64,000 bases of DNA. It comes from Roseiarcus sp963794655. GTDB lineage: Bacteria; Pseudomonadota; Alphaproteobacteria; Rhizobiales; Beijerinckiaceae. The notes below the pieces were generated by a model that worked only from the letters and a program-made list of their open reading frames with translations, was not told the origin of the DNA and searched no databases. Positions 32,778 to 41,631 of the stretch are shown here, one piece after another; position 1 is the stretch's first letter, and every line of letters starts with the position of its first letter. Location: assembly GCA_963794655.1 (NCBI GenBank), contig CAWCEV010000008.1:372001-436000 (forward strand), read 5' to 3'. A program made the translations under genes and the position numbers.

Positions 32778-33809
32778 ATGGACCTGATCGTTTCGACCGA
32801 CCGCGGCCTCTATTGCGCCACCGGCGATTTCCATATCGACCCGTGGCGCCCCGTTCCGCGCGCGGTGATCACGCACGGCCATTCGGACCATGCGCGGTTC
32901 GGTTCGGACATCTATGTCTGCCATCGCGACACCGCGCCGGTCCTGAAGAAGCGGCTCGGCGACGTGGCCATCGAGACGGCAGACTATGGCGAGACGCTGA
33001 CACGCAACGGCGTCGAGATCTCGTTCCATCCCGCCGGCCATGTGCTGGGCTCGGCGCAAATTCGCGTCTCCCACCGCGGCGAAGTCTGGGTGGCGTCCGG
33101 CGACTACAAGCTCGAGAACGATGGCGTCTCGGCCGCTTTCGAGCCCCAGCGCTGCCATGCCTTCATCACGGAGTCGACTTTCGGCCTGCCGATCTACCAC
33201 TGGCGCCCGCAGGCGGAAATCATGGCTTCGATCGACGCCTGGTGGCGTGAGAACGCCGCGGCGGGCCGCGCGAGCGTGCTCTACGCCTACGCGCTGGGCA
33301 AGGCGCAGCGGGTGCTCGCCCATGTCGATGCAGCGATCGGACCGATCGTGTGTCATGGCGCGATCGAATCGATCAACGCGCTTGCGCGTCAGTCCGGCGT
33401 CATATTGCCGCCAACCCGCGCCGTCGCGGAGTTCGCCAGCAAGGCCGATTTCGCGGGCGCGCTGATTGTCGCTCCGCCCTCGGCCGCGTCGAGCCCATGG
33501 CTCAACCGCTTCGGCGACTATTCCGACGCGCTCGCGAGCGGTTGGATGCAAGTGCGGGGCAACAGGCGCCGGCGCGCTCTCGACCGCGGCTTCGCGCTTT
33601 CCGATCACGCGGACTGGCCGGGGCTGCTCGCCGCCATCGACGCGACCGGCGCCGAGCGGATCCTCGTCACGCACGGGTCCGTCGGCCCGCTCACGCGATA
33701 TCTCCGCGAGAAGGGGCTCGACGCGTCCGTTCTTCCGACGTCTTACGGCGAGGAGGACGAGCCTGACTCCGGGCGCGATGACCCGGCGAAGCCGGAGAGC
33801 GCGGCGTGA
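32778..33809 (+). CDS. Ligase-associated DNA exonuclease
   Basis: 343 residues of the metallo-beta-lactamase/beta-CASP class that includes SNM1- and CPSF-type nucleases. The metal motif is ITHGHSDHARFG (residues about 32-43), with HPAGHVLGSAQI and VASGDYKLENDG as the following metal ligands and ALSDHADWPGLLAAI near the end. This gene typically precedes an ATP-dependent DNA ligase in a repair cassette, and here it overlaps that ligase by 4 nt. Confidence 0.92.
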   Translation: MDLIVSTDRGLYCATGDFHIDPWRPVPRAVITHGHSDHARFGSDIYVCHRDTAPVLKKRLGDVAIETADYGETLTRNGVEISFHPAGHVLGSAQIRVSHRGEVWVASGDYKLENDGVSAAFEPQRCHAFITESTFGLPIYHWRPQAEIMASIDAWWRENAAAGRASVLYAYALGKAQRVLAHVDAAIGPIVCHGAIESINALARQSGVILPPTRAVAEFASKADFAGALIVAPPSAASSPWLNRFGDYSDALASGWMQVRGNRRRRALDRGFALSDHADWPGLLAAIDATGAERILVTHGSVGPLTRYLREKGLDASVLPTSYGEEDEPDSGRDDPAKPESAA

Positions 33810-35536
33810 GGGCCTTCGCACGTCTTTACCGTCAGCTCGATTCCGCCACTTCGACGCGCGCAAAACTCACCGCGCTGGTCGATGCGTTCGCCGCAGCGAG
33901 AAACGATCCGTCCCGCTCAGCGAGCGCGGCATGGATCGTCTATTTCCTCGCCGGCGGCAAGCCTCGCCAAACCGTCCCGACCCGCCTCCTGCGCCGCCTC
34001 GCCGTCGAAGGTTCCGGGTTTCCCGAGTGGCTGGTCGAGGAATGCTATCACAGCGTCGGCGACCTGGCGGAAACGCTGGCGCTCCTTCTGCCCGGCGGCA
34101 TGGCGGAGAATGAGGCCTCGCTCGACGTCTGGATGCGCGAGCGGCTGCTGCCGCTGCCAGCGCTTGACGACGAAGAGGAGAGGTATCGCAGGCTCCGGCA
34201 ATGGGTCGATGAACTTCCCGCTGACGAAAGGCTTGTCTTCTTCAAGCTCATCACCGGCGAATTGAGAGTGGGCGTCTCGCGTTTGCAGGTCGTGAAAGCC
34301 TTGGCGGAGGTCGCGGGCGTCGAGGAAAACCGGATGGCGCAGCGCATGATCGGCTACGCCCAGGCGCGGCGGACGCCGAGCGCGGAGGACTTTCAGGCGC
34401 TGGTCGCCGAAGTGGAGCACGAGGAGGGAGCCGCGCTCGACGCCGGGCGCCCCTATCCGTTCTATCTCGCGCAGTCCTGGCAAAGGCCTGCGGCGGACAT
34501 GCTGGAGATCCTCGGTCCGCCGAGCGAATGGATCGTGGAGTGGAAGTTCGACGGAATTCGCGCGCAGATGATCAAGCGTGTTGAGAGCTGGCGGCTCTGG
34601 TCGCGCGGAGAAGAGCTCATTTCCGAAAGCTACCCGGATCTCGAGCCGCTCGCCCGAGCATTGCCGGAAGGCGTCGCGCTCGACGGGGAGCTCGTGGTGC
34701 TGACCGCGTCCGCCGACGCGGACGCCGATTCGCTCGCCGGCCTTCAGCCGTTCGCCAGTCTGCAGCAGCGGCTCGGCCGGAAGGTGGTGAGCGACAAGAC
34801 CTTGCGCGATTTGCCCGTCGCCTTCATCGCCTATGATCTCCTCGAAATCGAAGGGCGGGACATTCGCTTCGAGCCGCAGCATGAGCGGCGTGCGAAGCTG
34901 GAACGGCTCGTGGCGCGCCTCTTCGAAGCTCAGCGGGTCCGAAGCGAGGGCTTGCCGCTACGCATCAGTCCCATAGTCGCCGCGGAGACCTGGTCCGCCC
35001 TCGACCTTGTTCGCGAGCAGGCGCGCCCGCTCGGCCGGGAAGGGTTGATGTTGAAGGCGCGCGACGGCGCCTATGGAGTCGGCCGCCGTAAAGGCGGAGA
35101 CCGCACCCAGGTCTGGTGGAAGTGGAAGCTCGACCCCATGAGCGTCGACGCCGTTCTGATCTACGCCCAGCGCGGGCATGGGCGCCGTTCCGGCGTCTAC
35201 AGCGACTATACGTTCGCGGTCTGGAGCGCGGAGGAAGGAGCGGAGAGCCGCGAACTGGTGCCCTTCGCAAAGGCCTATTCGGGTCTCTCCGACGTCGAGA
35301 TGCGAGAGATGGACGCGATCATCCGCACGACGACGATCGAGACCTTCGGCCCCGTGCGCAGCGTCCGGCCGACGCAGGTGTTCGAACTCGGCTTTGAAGG
35401 CATCGCCTTCAGCAAGCGGCACCGGAGCGGCGTCGCCGTGCGATTTCCGCGCATGCTGCGCTGGCGGCGCGACAAGCCGGTCGCGGACGCCGATACTCTC
35501 GAGACGCTGCGGGCGCTGCTGGCCGGATCACGCTGA
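33806..35536 (+). CDS. ATP-dependent DNA ligase (ligase-associated cassette type)
   Basis: 576 residues. N-terminal DNA-binding domain to about residue 200, then the adenylation domain with catalytic Lys247 in VEWKFDGIRAQ, motif III ALDGELVVL, motif IV VAFIAYDLLEIEGRD, motif V GLMLKARDG and the OB-fold with WWKWKLDP. It seals DNA nicks using ATP. In other bacteria the cassette also includes an Lhr-type helicase and a Mre11-like phosphoesterase, which are not in this window. Confidence 0.93.
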   Translation: MRAFARLYRQLDSATSTRAKLTALVDAFAAARNDPSRSASAAWIVYFLAGGKPRQTVPTRLLRRLAVEGSGFPEWLVEECYHSVGDLAETLALLLPGGMAENEASLDVWMRERLLPLPALDDEEERYRRLRQWVDELPADERLVFFKLITGELRVGVSRLQVVKALAEVAGVEENRMAQRMIGYAQARRTPSAEDFQALVAEVEHEEGAALDAGRPYPFYLAQSWQRPAADMLEILGPPSEWIVEWKFDGIRAQMIKRVESWRLWSRGEELISESYPDLEPLARALPEGVALDGELVVLTASADADADSLAGLQPFASLQQRLGRKVVSDKTLRDLPVAFIAYDLLEIEGRDIRFEPQHERRAKLERLVARLFEAQRVRSEGLPLRISPIVAAETWSALDLVREQARPLGREGLMLKARDGAYGVGRRKGGDRTQVWWKWKLDPMSVDAVLIYAQRGHGRRSGVYSDYTFAVWSAEEGAESRELVPFAKAYSGLSDVEMREMDAIIRTTTIETFGPVRSVRPTQVFELGFEGIAFSKRHRSGVAVRFPRMLRWRRDKPVADADTLETLRALLAGSR

Positions 35537-35658
35537 GCGGCGAGCCCGCCCCTTGGTATCCGTCCGAAAGTGACCTACGGTTATTGTGCGAGGAACGCCC
35601 CCATTCGTCCGAGATTGCGGTCGCCCTCCTCCTGTCGTTCTCGACTAGCCTCGGATTC

Positions 35659-37587
35659 ATGATGGCCCTCGTCAAAAGCTCGAAAGTCGCCGCCCGGGCG
35701 CCCAAGGCAAACCCAGCAGCCGCTCCCGCGGAGCCAAAGCCGCTCGCCGAACGTCCCGTCCCTGCCCAAAGAAATGGAGCTCGCGCGCCCGAAACCCTGC
35801 TCGAGCGCGTCGCCGCCGCGACCGAGGAATTCGCGAGCGGACTTACGCAGGCTTCGGCGGCGGCCGAGCAATTGCGCAGATCGATGGGGCAGATTGCCGC
35901 GGGCGCCGAAGAGGCGGCGGGTGCGTCGCAGCAGCAGCTCGCGGCGATCAAGCGAATATCCGACGGGCTTCGAAGGGCGCGCGGCGAAACGGACACCCTG
36001 CGACGGCGCACCGAGAATGTGCAGATCATGCTTGGCGACGCCGGAGACCGGATCACCGCGTCCGCTCGCGCCATCGAACGCAACGCGCAGCGGCAGGGCG
36101 CGACGGTCGAGATCATCGCTGAGCTGGAGCGTCGCGCAGGGGATATCGGCGAGATCACGCAGACGGTCAGCCGCATCTCCGACCAGACCAGTCTGCTGGC
36201 ATTGAACGCCGCGATCGAGGCGGCCCGCGCCGGCGATCACGGGCGAGGCTTCGCGGTGGTCGCAGACGAGGTTCGCGCGCTGGCCGAGACGTCCGACAAG
36301 AGCTCCCAGGAGGTCAAGCGACTGGCAGGCGAAATTCAAACCGATGTGCGCGGCGTCGTCGGCGCAGTGAAGAAAGCGGCCGAGACCTCCGCGGCCGAAG
36401 CAAGGGCCGCCGCCGCCGTCGTCGAGACCCTCGAAAATCGGAGGGAGGACATGCGGCGAGTCGCCAAGGGCACAGAGGAAATGCTGAACGCGGCCGTTGA
36501 AGCGGAACGGGCGGCGTCCGAGGCGCAGAAAGGCGCTGAGCAGGTCGCGGCTGCGGCCGAGCAACAATCGGCCGGCGCGGGCGAAGCGCAAACCGCGGTC
36601 CAACAGCAGGCGAGGTCGCTCGATCAGGGGCAGGCGGCCGCGCGGGCGCTGGCGGCGCTGGCTGAGAAGCTTCGCGGCGGCGCCGCCGCGGCATCGGCCC
36701 CCGAGCAGATCGGCACGGCTGCTGAGGAACTTTCGGCGACGATTCAGGAACTGACGAGCGCCGCGACTGAGATCATGGCGGCGGTTCAACAGATCGAGCG
36801 CGGGTCGCAACAGCAGGCGTCCGCCACCCATGAAACCTCGGCGGCGCTGGTCGAGATCGAAAACGGCGCGAAGCTCGCGCAGACGACAAGCCAGGGTTCG
36901 TCTTCCCGGGTCGCGCAGATGGAGGCCGCGCTCAGGGAGAGCCGCGCCGCCGTCGGGCGGTTGGTCGATGGAGTCGATGCCGCGCTCGTGGACACCCGAA
37001 CCAGCCTGGCGACGATCGTGCGTTCGGAAACGGTCGGACGTCGCATCGACAAGATCGTCGACGCCATCGCCTTGATGGCGGTGCAGACAAGCATGCTCGC
37101 GGTGAGCGGTTCGGTCGAGGCCGCGCGCGCGGGCGACGCCGGGCGCGGCTTCGCCGTCGTCTCCAACGACATCAGGAGCCTAGCGCGGGAGGCGTCGCAG
37201 AATGTCGAGCGCGCCAAGGATACGGTGCTCGGGATTCTCAATCAGATCGCGACCCTCAAGCGCGATCTGGAACAGGTCGCCGCCAACGCAGAAACCGAGG
37301 CGCAGGGTAACCGCGCCGTGTTCGCGGCGCTCGACAAGGTGGACGCCGATATGGCGGCGCTGAGCAGCGCCAATCAAGCGATTCTCGAAGGGGCGGAGAT
37401 CATCCTCGCCAGCGTCGCCGAGGCGGCGGGCGGCGCGCGCCAGATCGCGGCGGCGGCCGAACAGGCGCGCGAGGCCGCCCGGCAGGCGGCGGCGGCCTCG
37501 ACCGAACAGGCGCAAGGCGCCGATGATCTGGCGGCGGCGATCGAGGAGATCGCGTCTCTCGCCGACGCGCTGAAGCCACAGGCATGA
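35659..37587 (+). CDS. Soluble chemoreceptor with two signalling hairpins
   Basis: 642 residues, no membrane segment, no sensor domain. Nearly all of the protein is Ala/Glu-rich coiled coil containing two MCP signalling tips: a canonical one near residue 175 (SDQTSLLALNAAIEAARAG then RGFAVVADEVRALAE) and a diverged one near residue 475 (MAVQTSMLAVSGSVEAARAG, RGFAVVSNDIRSLAREAS). Glu/Gln pairs suitable for methylation flank both. It is the first gene of the chemosensory operon and overlaps the next gene by 4 nt. Start at 35659 or 35662; sequence before this is not receptor-like. Confidence 0.88.
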   Translation: MMALVKSSKVAARAPKANPAAAPAEPKPLAERPVPAQRNGARAPETLLERVAAATEEFASGLTQASAAAEQLRRSMGQIAAGAEEAAGASQQQLAAIKRISDGLRRARGETDTLRRRTENVQIMLGDAGDRITASARAIERNAQRQGATVEIIAELERRAGDIGEITQTVSRISDQTSLLALNAAIEAARAGDHGRGFAVVADEVRALAETSDKSSQEVKRLAGEIQTDVRGVVGAVKKAAETSAAEARAAAAVVETLENRREDMRRVAKGTEEMLNAAVEAERAASEAQKGAEQVAAAAEQQSAGAGEAQTAVQQQARSLDQGQAAARALAALAEKLRGGAAAASAPEQIGTAAEELSATIQELTSAATEIMAAVQQIERGSQQQASATHETSAALVEIENGAKLAQTTSQGSSSRVAQMEAALRESRAAVGRLVDGVDAALVDTRTSLATIVRSETVGRRIDKIVDAIALMAVQTSMLAVSGSVEAARAGDAGRGFAVVSNDIRSLAREASQNVERAKDTVLGILNQIATLKRDLEQVAANAETEAQGNRAVFAALDKVDADMAALSSANQAILEGAEIILASVAEAAGGARQIAAAAEQAREAARQAAAASTEQAQGADDLAAAIEEIASLADALKPQA

Positions 37588-39098
37588 AGGGCGCCCTGAT
37601 CGCGGAATCCTCCGGCTCCGCGAAACGTCGCTTCCTGGTCTTCCGGCTTGCGGGGCGCGTTTACGCGCTGCCGGCCGAAACGGTGGCCGAGGTGATACGC
37701 ATTCCCTCAACCGCACGCGTGCCGCAAGCGCCGAGTGCGCTGATCGGCGTCGCAAACCTGCGCGGCGCCGTCCTTCCGATTGTGAGCCTGCGAGCCATGC
37801 TCGACCTCGAGGCGGAACAGGACGGCGCCGCGCGCGCGATCGTCCTCGATGGCGGCGCGCCTGTCGCGATCGTGGTTGACGCTATCGAAGGGCTCGTCAC
37901 AATTGACGCGGAACGGGTCGAAACGCGATCGGCGCAACTCGGCCTCGAGCGGGGCGAACATTTGAGCGGCGCCATTCCGCTCGGCGATGACAAGGGCGCG
38001 GCCAAAATCCTCGATGTGCAGGCGCTGCTTGCCGGAACATTCGCGAGGCGCGCCCGCCCCGGCAACTCGAACGGCGCACGCGGGATCAGCACGAGCCGTA
38101 CGCCGGAGGCAGCAGCGGAGGAACGCGAGGCCTTCGTCACCTTCGTTGTCGCCAACCAGGAATTTGCTCTCGATCTCGACCTCGTTCAGGAGATCATCGC
38201 ACTGCCTCACGCCATTGCGTCGGCGCCGCACGTCGACAACGCTGTTGCAGGCATCATCTCTTTGCGCGAGCAGTTGCTTCCCCTGGTATCATTGCGCGAT
38301 TTGCTCGGCTTCGCGCCGGCCCCCGTTTCGGAAGCGCGCGCAAAGGTGATCGTCGCGTCTGTTGGCGGCGGGCTGGTCGGTCTCATCGCCGATCGCGCCC
38401 GCGCGGTCATATCCGCCGATCCGGCGCTGATCGATCCCGTGCCGCCGGTGATTCAGGCGCGCTCGGGGGGCGAGTCGCGCATCAAGTCGATCTACCGCGG
38501 CGAGGAGGGACGACGGTTGGTCTCGATTCTCGCGCCCGACCAGTTGTTTCGGGAGGACGTCATGAAATCGCTGGGTGAAGTCCGCTCGACAACGCAGCCG
38601 TCCGAGATCGCCCGGACAGGCGAGGAGCGGAAGTTCCTGGTGTTTCGGCTCGGCCAGGACGAGTTCGGATTGCCCGTGGAAGCTGTGGTGGAAGTCGCAC
38701 GTGCGCCGGATCGGGTCACGCGCGTTCCCAAGGCCCCGAAGTTCCTGGAGGGGGTCATCAATCTGCGTGGCGCCGTTGTCCCGGTGATCGATCAGCGGCA
38801 GCGTTTCGACATGCCGCGTCTCGAGCATGGCGACGGGCGCCGGCTTGTCGTTGTTCAAACCGGACGCCACCGGGCGGGTTTGATCGTGGACACCGTTTCC
38901 GAAGTCCTCCGCACGACCGCCGACGCCGTCACGGACGCGCCCGACCTCACAGAGGACATCGCACGGCTCGTCTATGGCGTGGTCAATGTCGAGGCCGAAG
39001 GACGCCTGATTCTCATTCTGGATCCGGCCGAACTTCTGACGCGCGCCGAGCGCGGTCTGCTCGACAAATTCGAAAGGAGCCCGCAGGCGCCTTCATGA
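37584..39098 (+). CDS. Chemotaxis coupling protein with three CheW domains
   Basis: 504 residues built of three successive CheW domains, about 15-150, 180-330 and 345-495. Each has the start FLVFRLAGRVYALPAETVAE / FVVANQEFALDLDLVQEI / FLVFRLGQDEFGLPVEAVVE and the inner block NLRGAVLPIVSL / SLREQLLPLVSL / NLRGAVVPVIDQ. The middle domain lacks the NLRG asparagine-leucine start. CheW links receptors to CheA; triple fusions suggest a special array geometry. Overlaps the receptor gene and cheB by 4 nt each. Confidence 0.93.
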   Translation: MKGALIAESSGSAKRRFLVFRLAGRVYALPAETVAEVIRIPSTARVPQAPSALIGVANLRGAVLPIVSLRAMLDLEAEQDGAARAIVLDGGAPVAIVVDAIEGLVTIDAERVETRSAQLGLERGEHLSGAIPLGDDKGAAKILDVQALLAGTFARRARPGNSNGARGISTSRTPEAAAEEREAFVTFVVANQEFALDLDLVQEIIALPHAIASAPHVDNAVAGIISLREQLLPLVSLRDLLGFAPAPVSEARAKVIVASVGGGLVGLIADRARAVISADPALIDPVPPVIQARSGGESRIKSIYRGEEGRRLVSILAPDQLFREDVMKSLGEVRSTTQPSEIARTGEERKFLVFRLGQDEFGLPVEAVVEVARAPDRVTRVPKAPKFLEGVINLRGAVVPVIDQRQRFDMPRLEHGDGRRLVVVQTGRHRAGLIVDTVSEVLRTTADAVTDAPDLTEDIARLVYGVVNVEAEGRLILILDPAELLTRAERGLLDKFERSPQAPS

Positions 39099-40195
39099 TC
39101 AAGGTCCTTGTGATCGACGACTCCGCCCTCATGCGCAAGCTCATGGGGCGCGTGCTCGCCGATGCCGGCGAGTTCGAGGTCCATTTCGCGCGCAACGGAA
39201 TGGAGGGTCTGGAGCAACTCGCCGCGATCAATCCCGACGTCATCACGCTCGACATTCATATGCCGGGCATGGACGGCCTCGCCTGCCTCGACCGGATCAT
39301 GATCGAGCATCCCCGTCCAGTGCTGATGGTGTCTTCTCTCACGCGCGACGGCGCAGACGAGACGCTCGAGGCGTTGCGGCTGGGCGCAGTGGATTTCGCG
39401 CCGAAGCCAGAAGGCGCGCTTTCGCTCCACATGGACGAGTTCGGCCCGCTGCTGGTCGCGAAAGTGCGCGCGACCGCCGGCGCCAAACTGAAGGCGAGCC
39501 TTCGTCTGCGCGAACGTATTCTGCATCGGGTCGGCGCAAACGCGCCAGCGCGTCGGCGCACTCGCGGAAGCGGCGAGGCGGCCGTGCGCGGGGCCGGAGC
39601 CGGAATTGTTCTCATTGGAGCCTCGACCGGCGGCCCTCCGGCGCTCGAGGCCCTGCTTGGCGCTTTGCCGTCGACGTTTCCGTGGTCCATCGTCATTGCG
39701 CAGCATATGCCCGCGAATTTCACCGCCGCGCTAGCCCGCCGCCTCGACGGGCTATGCGCGATCGGCGTGAGCGAAGTGGCGCGCCCGACAACGCTCGAGC
39801 CCGGACAAGCCTATATCGGGCGCGGCGACGCCGACGTGGTTATTTCCAGGATCGCCGGGCATCTGGTCGTCTCTTCGGCGCCGGCCGATGCCGGGCGCCC
39901 CTGGCATCCGAACGCCGACCGGCTGGTGGAGAGCGCCATCGCCCATGTTCCCCCGGGCCGCCTGATCGGGATCCTGTTGACCGGCATGGGCGACGACGGC
40001 GCTGGATCAATGACGCGGCTTCGTGCGTTGGGCGGACGTACGATCGCCGAGGCGGAGGAAACGGCTGTGGTGTGGGGCATGCCCGGACAACTGGTTGAGG
40101 CGGGAGGCGCGACCTGGGTGCTCCCGCTTCCGAACATCGCAGGGCAACTGAGAAAGCTCGCGCCTCTCCATGCCCCTGATCCGCAAAGAGCCTGA
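39095..40195 (+). CDS. cheB: Protein-glutamate methylesterase CheB
   Basis: 366 residues. Receiver domain 1-120 (VLVIDDSALMRKLM, phospho-Asp in VITLDIHMPGMDG, Lys in DFAPKPEG), a linker, then the esterase domain with catalytic Ser in LIGASTGGPPALEALL, His in VIAQHMPANF and Asp in GMGDDGAGS. It removes methyl groups from receptors when phosphorylated. It overlaps the following HEAT-repeat gene by 26 nt. Confidence 0.96.
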   Translation: MIKVLVIDDSALMRKLMGRVLADAGEFEVHFARNGMEGLEQLAAINPDVITLDIHMPGMDGLACLDRIMIEHPRPVLMVSSLTRDGADETLEALRLGAVDFAPKPEGALSLHMDEFGPLLVAKVRATAGAKLKASLRLRERILHRVGANAPARRRTRGSGEAAVRGAGAGIVLIGASTGGPPALEALLGALPSTFPWSIVIAQHMPANFTAALARRLDGLCAIGVSEVARPTTLEPGQAYIGRGDADVVISRIAGHLVVSSAPADAGRPWHPNADRLVESAIAHVPPGRLIGILLTGMGDDGAGSMTRLRALGGRTIAEAEETAVVWGMPGQLVEAGGATWVLPLPNIAGQLRKLAPLHAPDPQRA

Positions 40196-40787
40196 CAAAG
40201 CCGCCGCTGCCGCGGCGCGCGACGCGGCTCCCTCGCTGGCGAGCGCGTCGCCAGACGAACGCTGGGCCGCGGCGCGCGCAGCGCGCGATCCGACCGCCGT
40301 TCCCGCCCTCGGCGAAGCGCTCGCTCGCGAGGGCGATACGCGCGTGCGCGAGGCAATCTTTACCGCGCTTGCGCAAATTGCGGCTCCCGAAAGCGCACAG
40401 ATCATTTTGCCCTATCTTCGGGTCGACGACCCCAATCTGCGCACCGCCGCCATGGACGCCCTTCGCGCCATGCAGGACGCGTGCAGGCAATTCCTGCCGG
40501 AGCTGCTCAGGGACCCGGATCCGGACGTCCGGCTGCTGGCGTGCGACCTCGTGCGCGAGGTCGGCGGCTCCGATGGACAGCGCTGGTTGTGTGCGCTCAT
40601 TGAAACCGAGCCGGAGGTCAATGTTTGCGCCGCGGCGGTGGAGGCATTGGGCGAAATCGCCGACGCATCGGCTGAGCCGTCCCTTTCGCGCTGCGCCGAA
40701 CGCTTCTCGGACGATCCATTCCTCCGTTTCGCCATCGAGGTCGTTGTCGAGCGCCTGGGTGGCCTGCCCCTGGCCCCTCGTGGCTGA
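40170..40787 (+). CDS. HEAT-repeat protein of the chemosensory operon
   Basis: 205 residues, cytosolic. At least four HEAT/PBS-lyase-like helical repeats: DPTAVPALGEALAREGDTRV, SAQIILPYLRVDDPNLRTAA, FLPELLRDPDPDVRLLACDL and VNVCAAAVEALGEIADASAE. HEAT repeats make a protein-binding solenoid. It lies between cheB and cheR and overlaps both, so it is probably part of the pathway, perhaps as a scaffold for the methylation enzymes; no function is known to me. Confidence 0.85.
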   Translation: MPLIRKEPDKAAAAAARDAAPSLASASPDERWAAARAARDPTAVPALGEALAREGDTRVREAIFTALAQIAAPESAQIILPYLRVDDPNLRTAAMDALRAMQDACRQFLPELLRDPDPDVRLLACDLVREVGGSDGQRWLCALIETEPEVNVCAAAVEALGEIADASAEPSLSRCAERFSDDPFLRFAIEVVVERLGGLPLAPRG

Positions 40788-41631
40788 AACCAAACTTCTC
40801 GACGCCGAGGATTATCGCCGGTTGTGCGATTATCTCTATCGTCATACTGGAATGGTCTTCGCGGAGAGCCGGCGTTATTTCCTCGAGCGCCGCGTAGAAG
40901 AGCGGATGATTGCGACCGGATCATCCTCGTTCACCAGCTATTTCGCGCGCCTGCGCACCAACACGCAAGGCGAATTGGAAGAGCTGATCAACGCCTCCAC
41001 GGTCAATGAGACCTATTTCTATCGGGAGGATCATCAGTTCGCCTGTCTGACGTCCAACATGCTTCAGGAGCGTGTGCGCGTGAAGCCGGCAGGCGAGACG
41101 ATCCGAATCTGGTCCGTCCCATGTTCGACCGGCGAGGAGCCCTATTCGATCGCGATCTGGCTGCTTGAGAACTGGGCCGAGGTGGACGCCCATGACGTCG
41201 AGATCGTCGGGTCGGATATCGACACCAACGCCCTCGAAGCCGCGCGGGCCGGGATGTTCGGCAAGCGCGCCCTCATGCGCTTGAGCCCGGCGCTGACCGG
41301 CAAATATTTCACGCCGGCTGGCGCGGAGCAGTGGCAAATCATCGACGAGCTACGCCAGTCGGTGAGATTTACCGCGGCCAACATCGTCGAGCGGACGGAG
41401 ACGCGTCCGCACGGTCTCTTCGACGTCATCTTCTGCCGAAACCTGCTCATCTATTTCGACGACGCCTCGCGGCGGGTGGCGGCGGAGAATCTCTATGAGA
41501 GCTTGGCGCCGGGAGGATATATTTGCCTCGGCCACGCCGAATCGATGAGCCGCATCTCCTCTCTGTTCGAAGTGCGCCGGTTCGCGGACGTCATTGTTTA
41601 TCGCCGGCCGCCGGAGGCGCCGCATGGCTGA
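40780..41631 (+). CDS. cheR: Chemotaxis methyltransferase CheR
   Basis: 283 residues. N-terminal helical domain (YRRLCDYLYRHTGMVF, INASTVNETYFYRE) and SAM-binding domain (IRIWSVPCSTGEEPYSIAIW, VEIVGSDIDTNALEAAR, FDVIFCRNLLIYFD, GGYICLGHAES). It methylates receptor glutamates. The start is GTG 40780; the family N terminus LLDAEDYRRL lies a few residues in. Overlaps the HEAT gene by 8 nt and the following cheY by 8 nt. Confidence 0.95.
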   Translation: MAETKLLDAEDYRRLCDYLYRHTGMVFAESRRYFLERRVEERMIATGSSSFTSYFARLRTNTQGELEELINASTVNETYFYREDHQFACLTSNMLQERVRVKPAGETIRIWSVPCSTGEEPYSIAIWLLENWAEVDAHDVEIVGSDIDTNALEAARAGMFGKRALMRLSPALTGKYFTPAGAEQWQIIDELRQSVRFTAANIVERTETRPHGLFDVIFCRNLLIYFDDASRRVAAENLYESLAPGGYICLGHAESMSRISSLFEVRRFADVIVYRRPPEAPHG

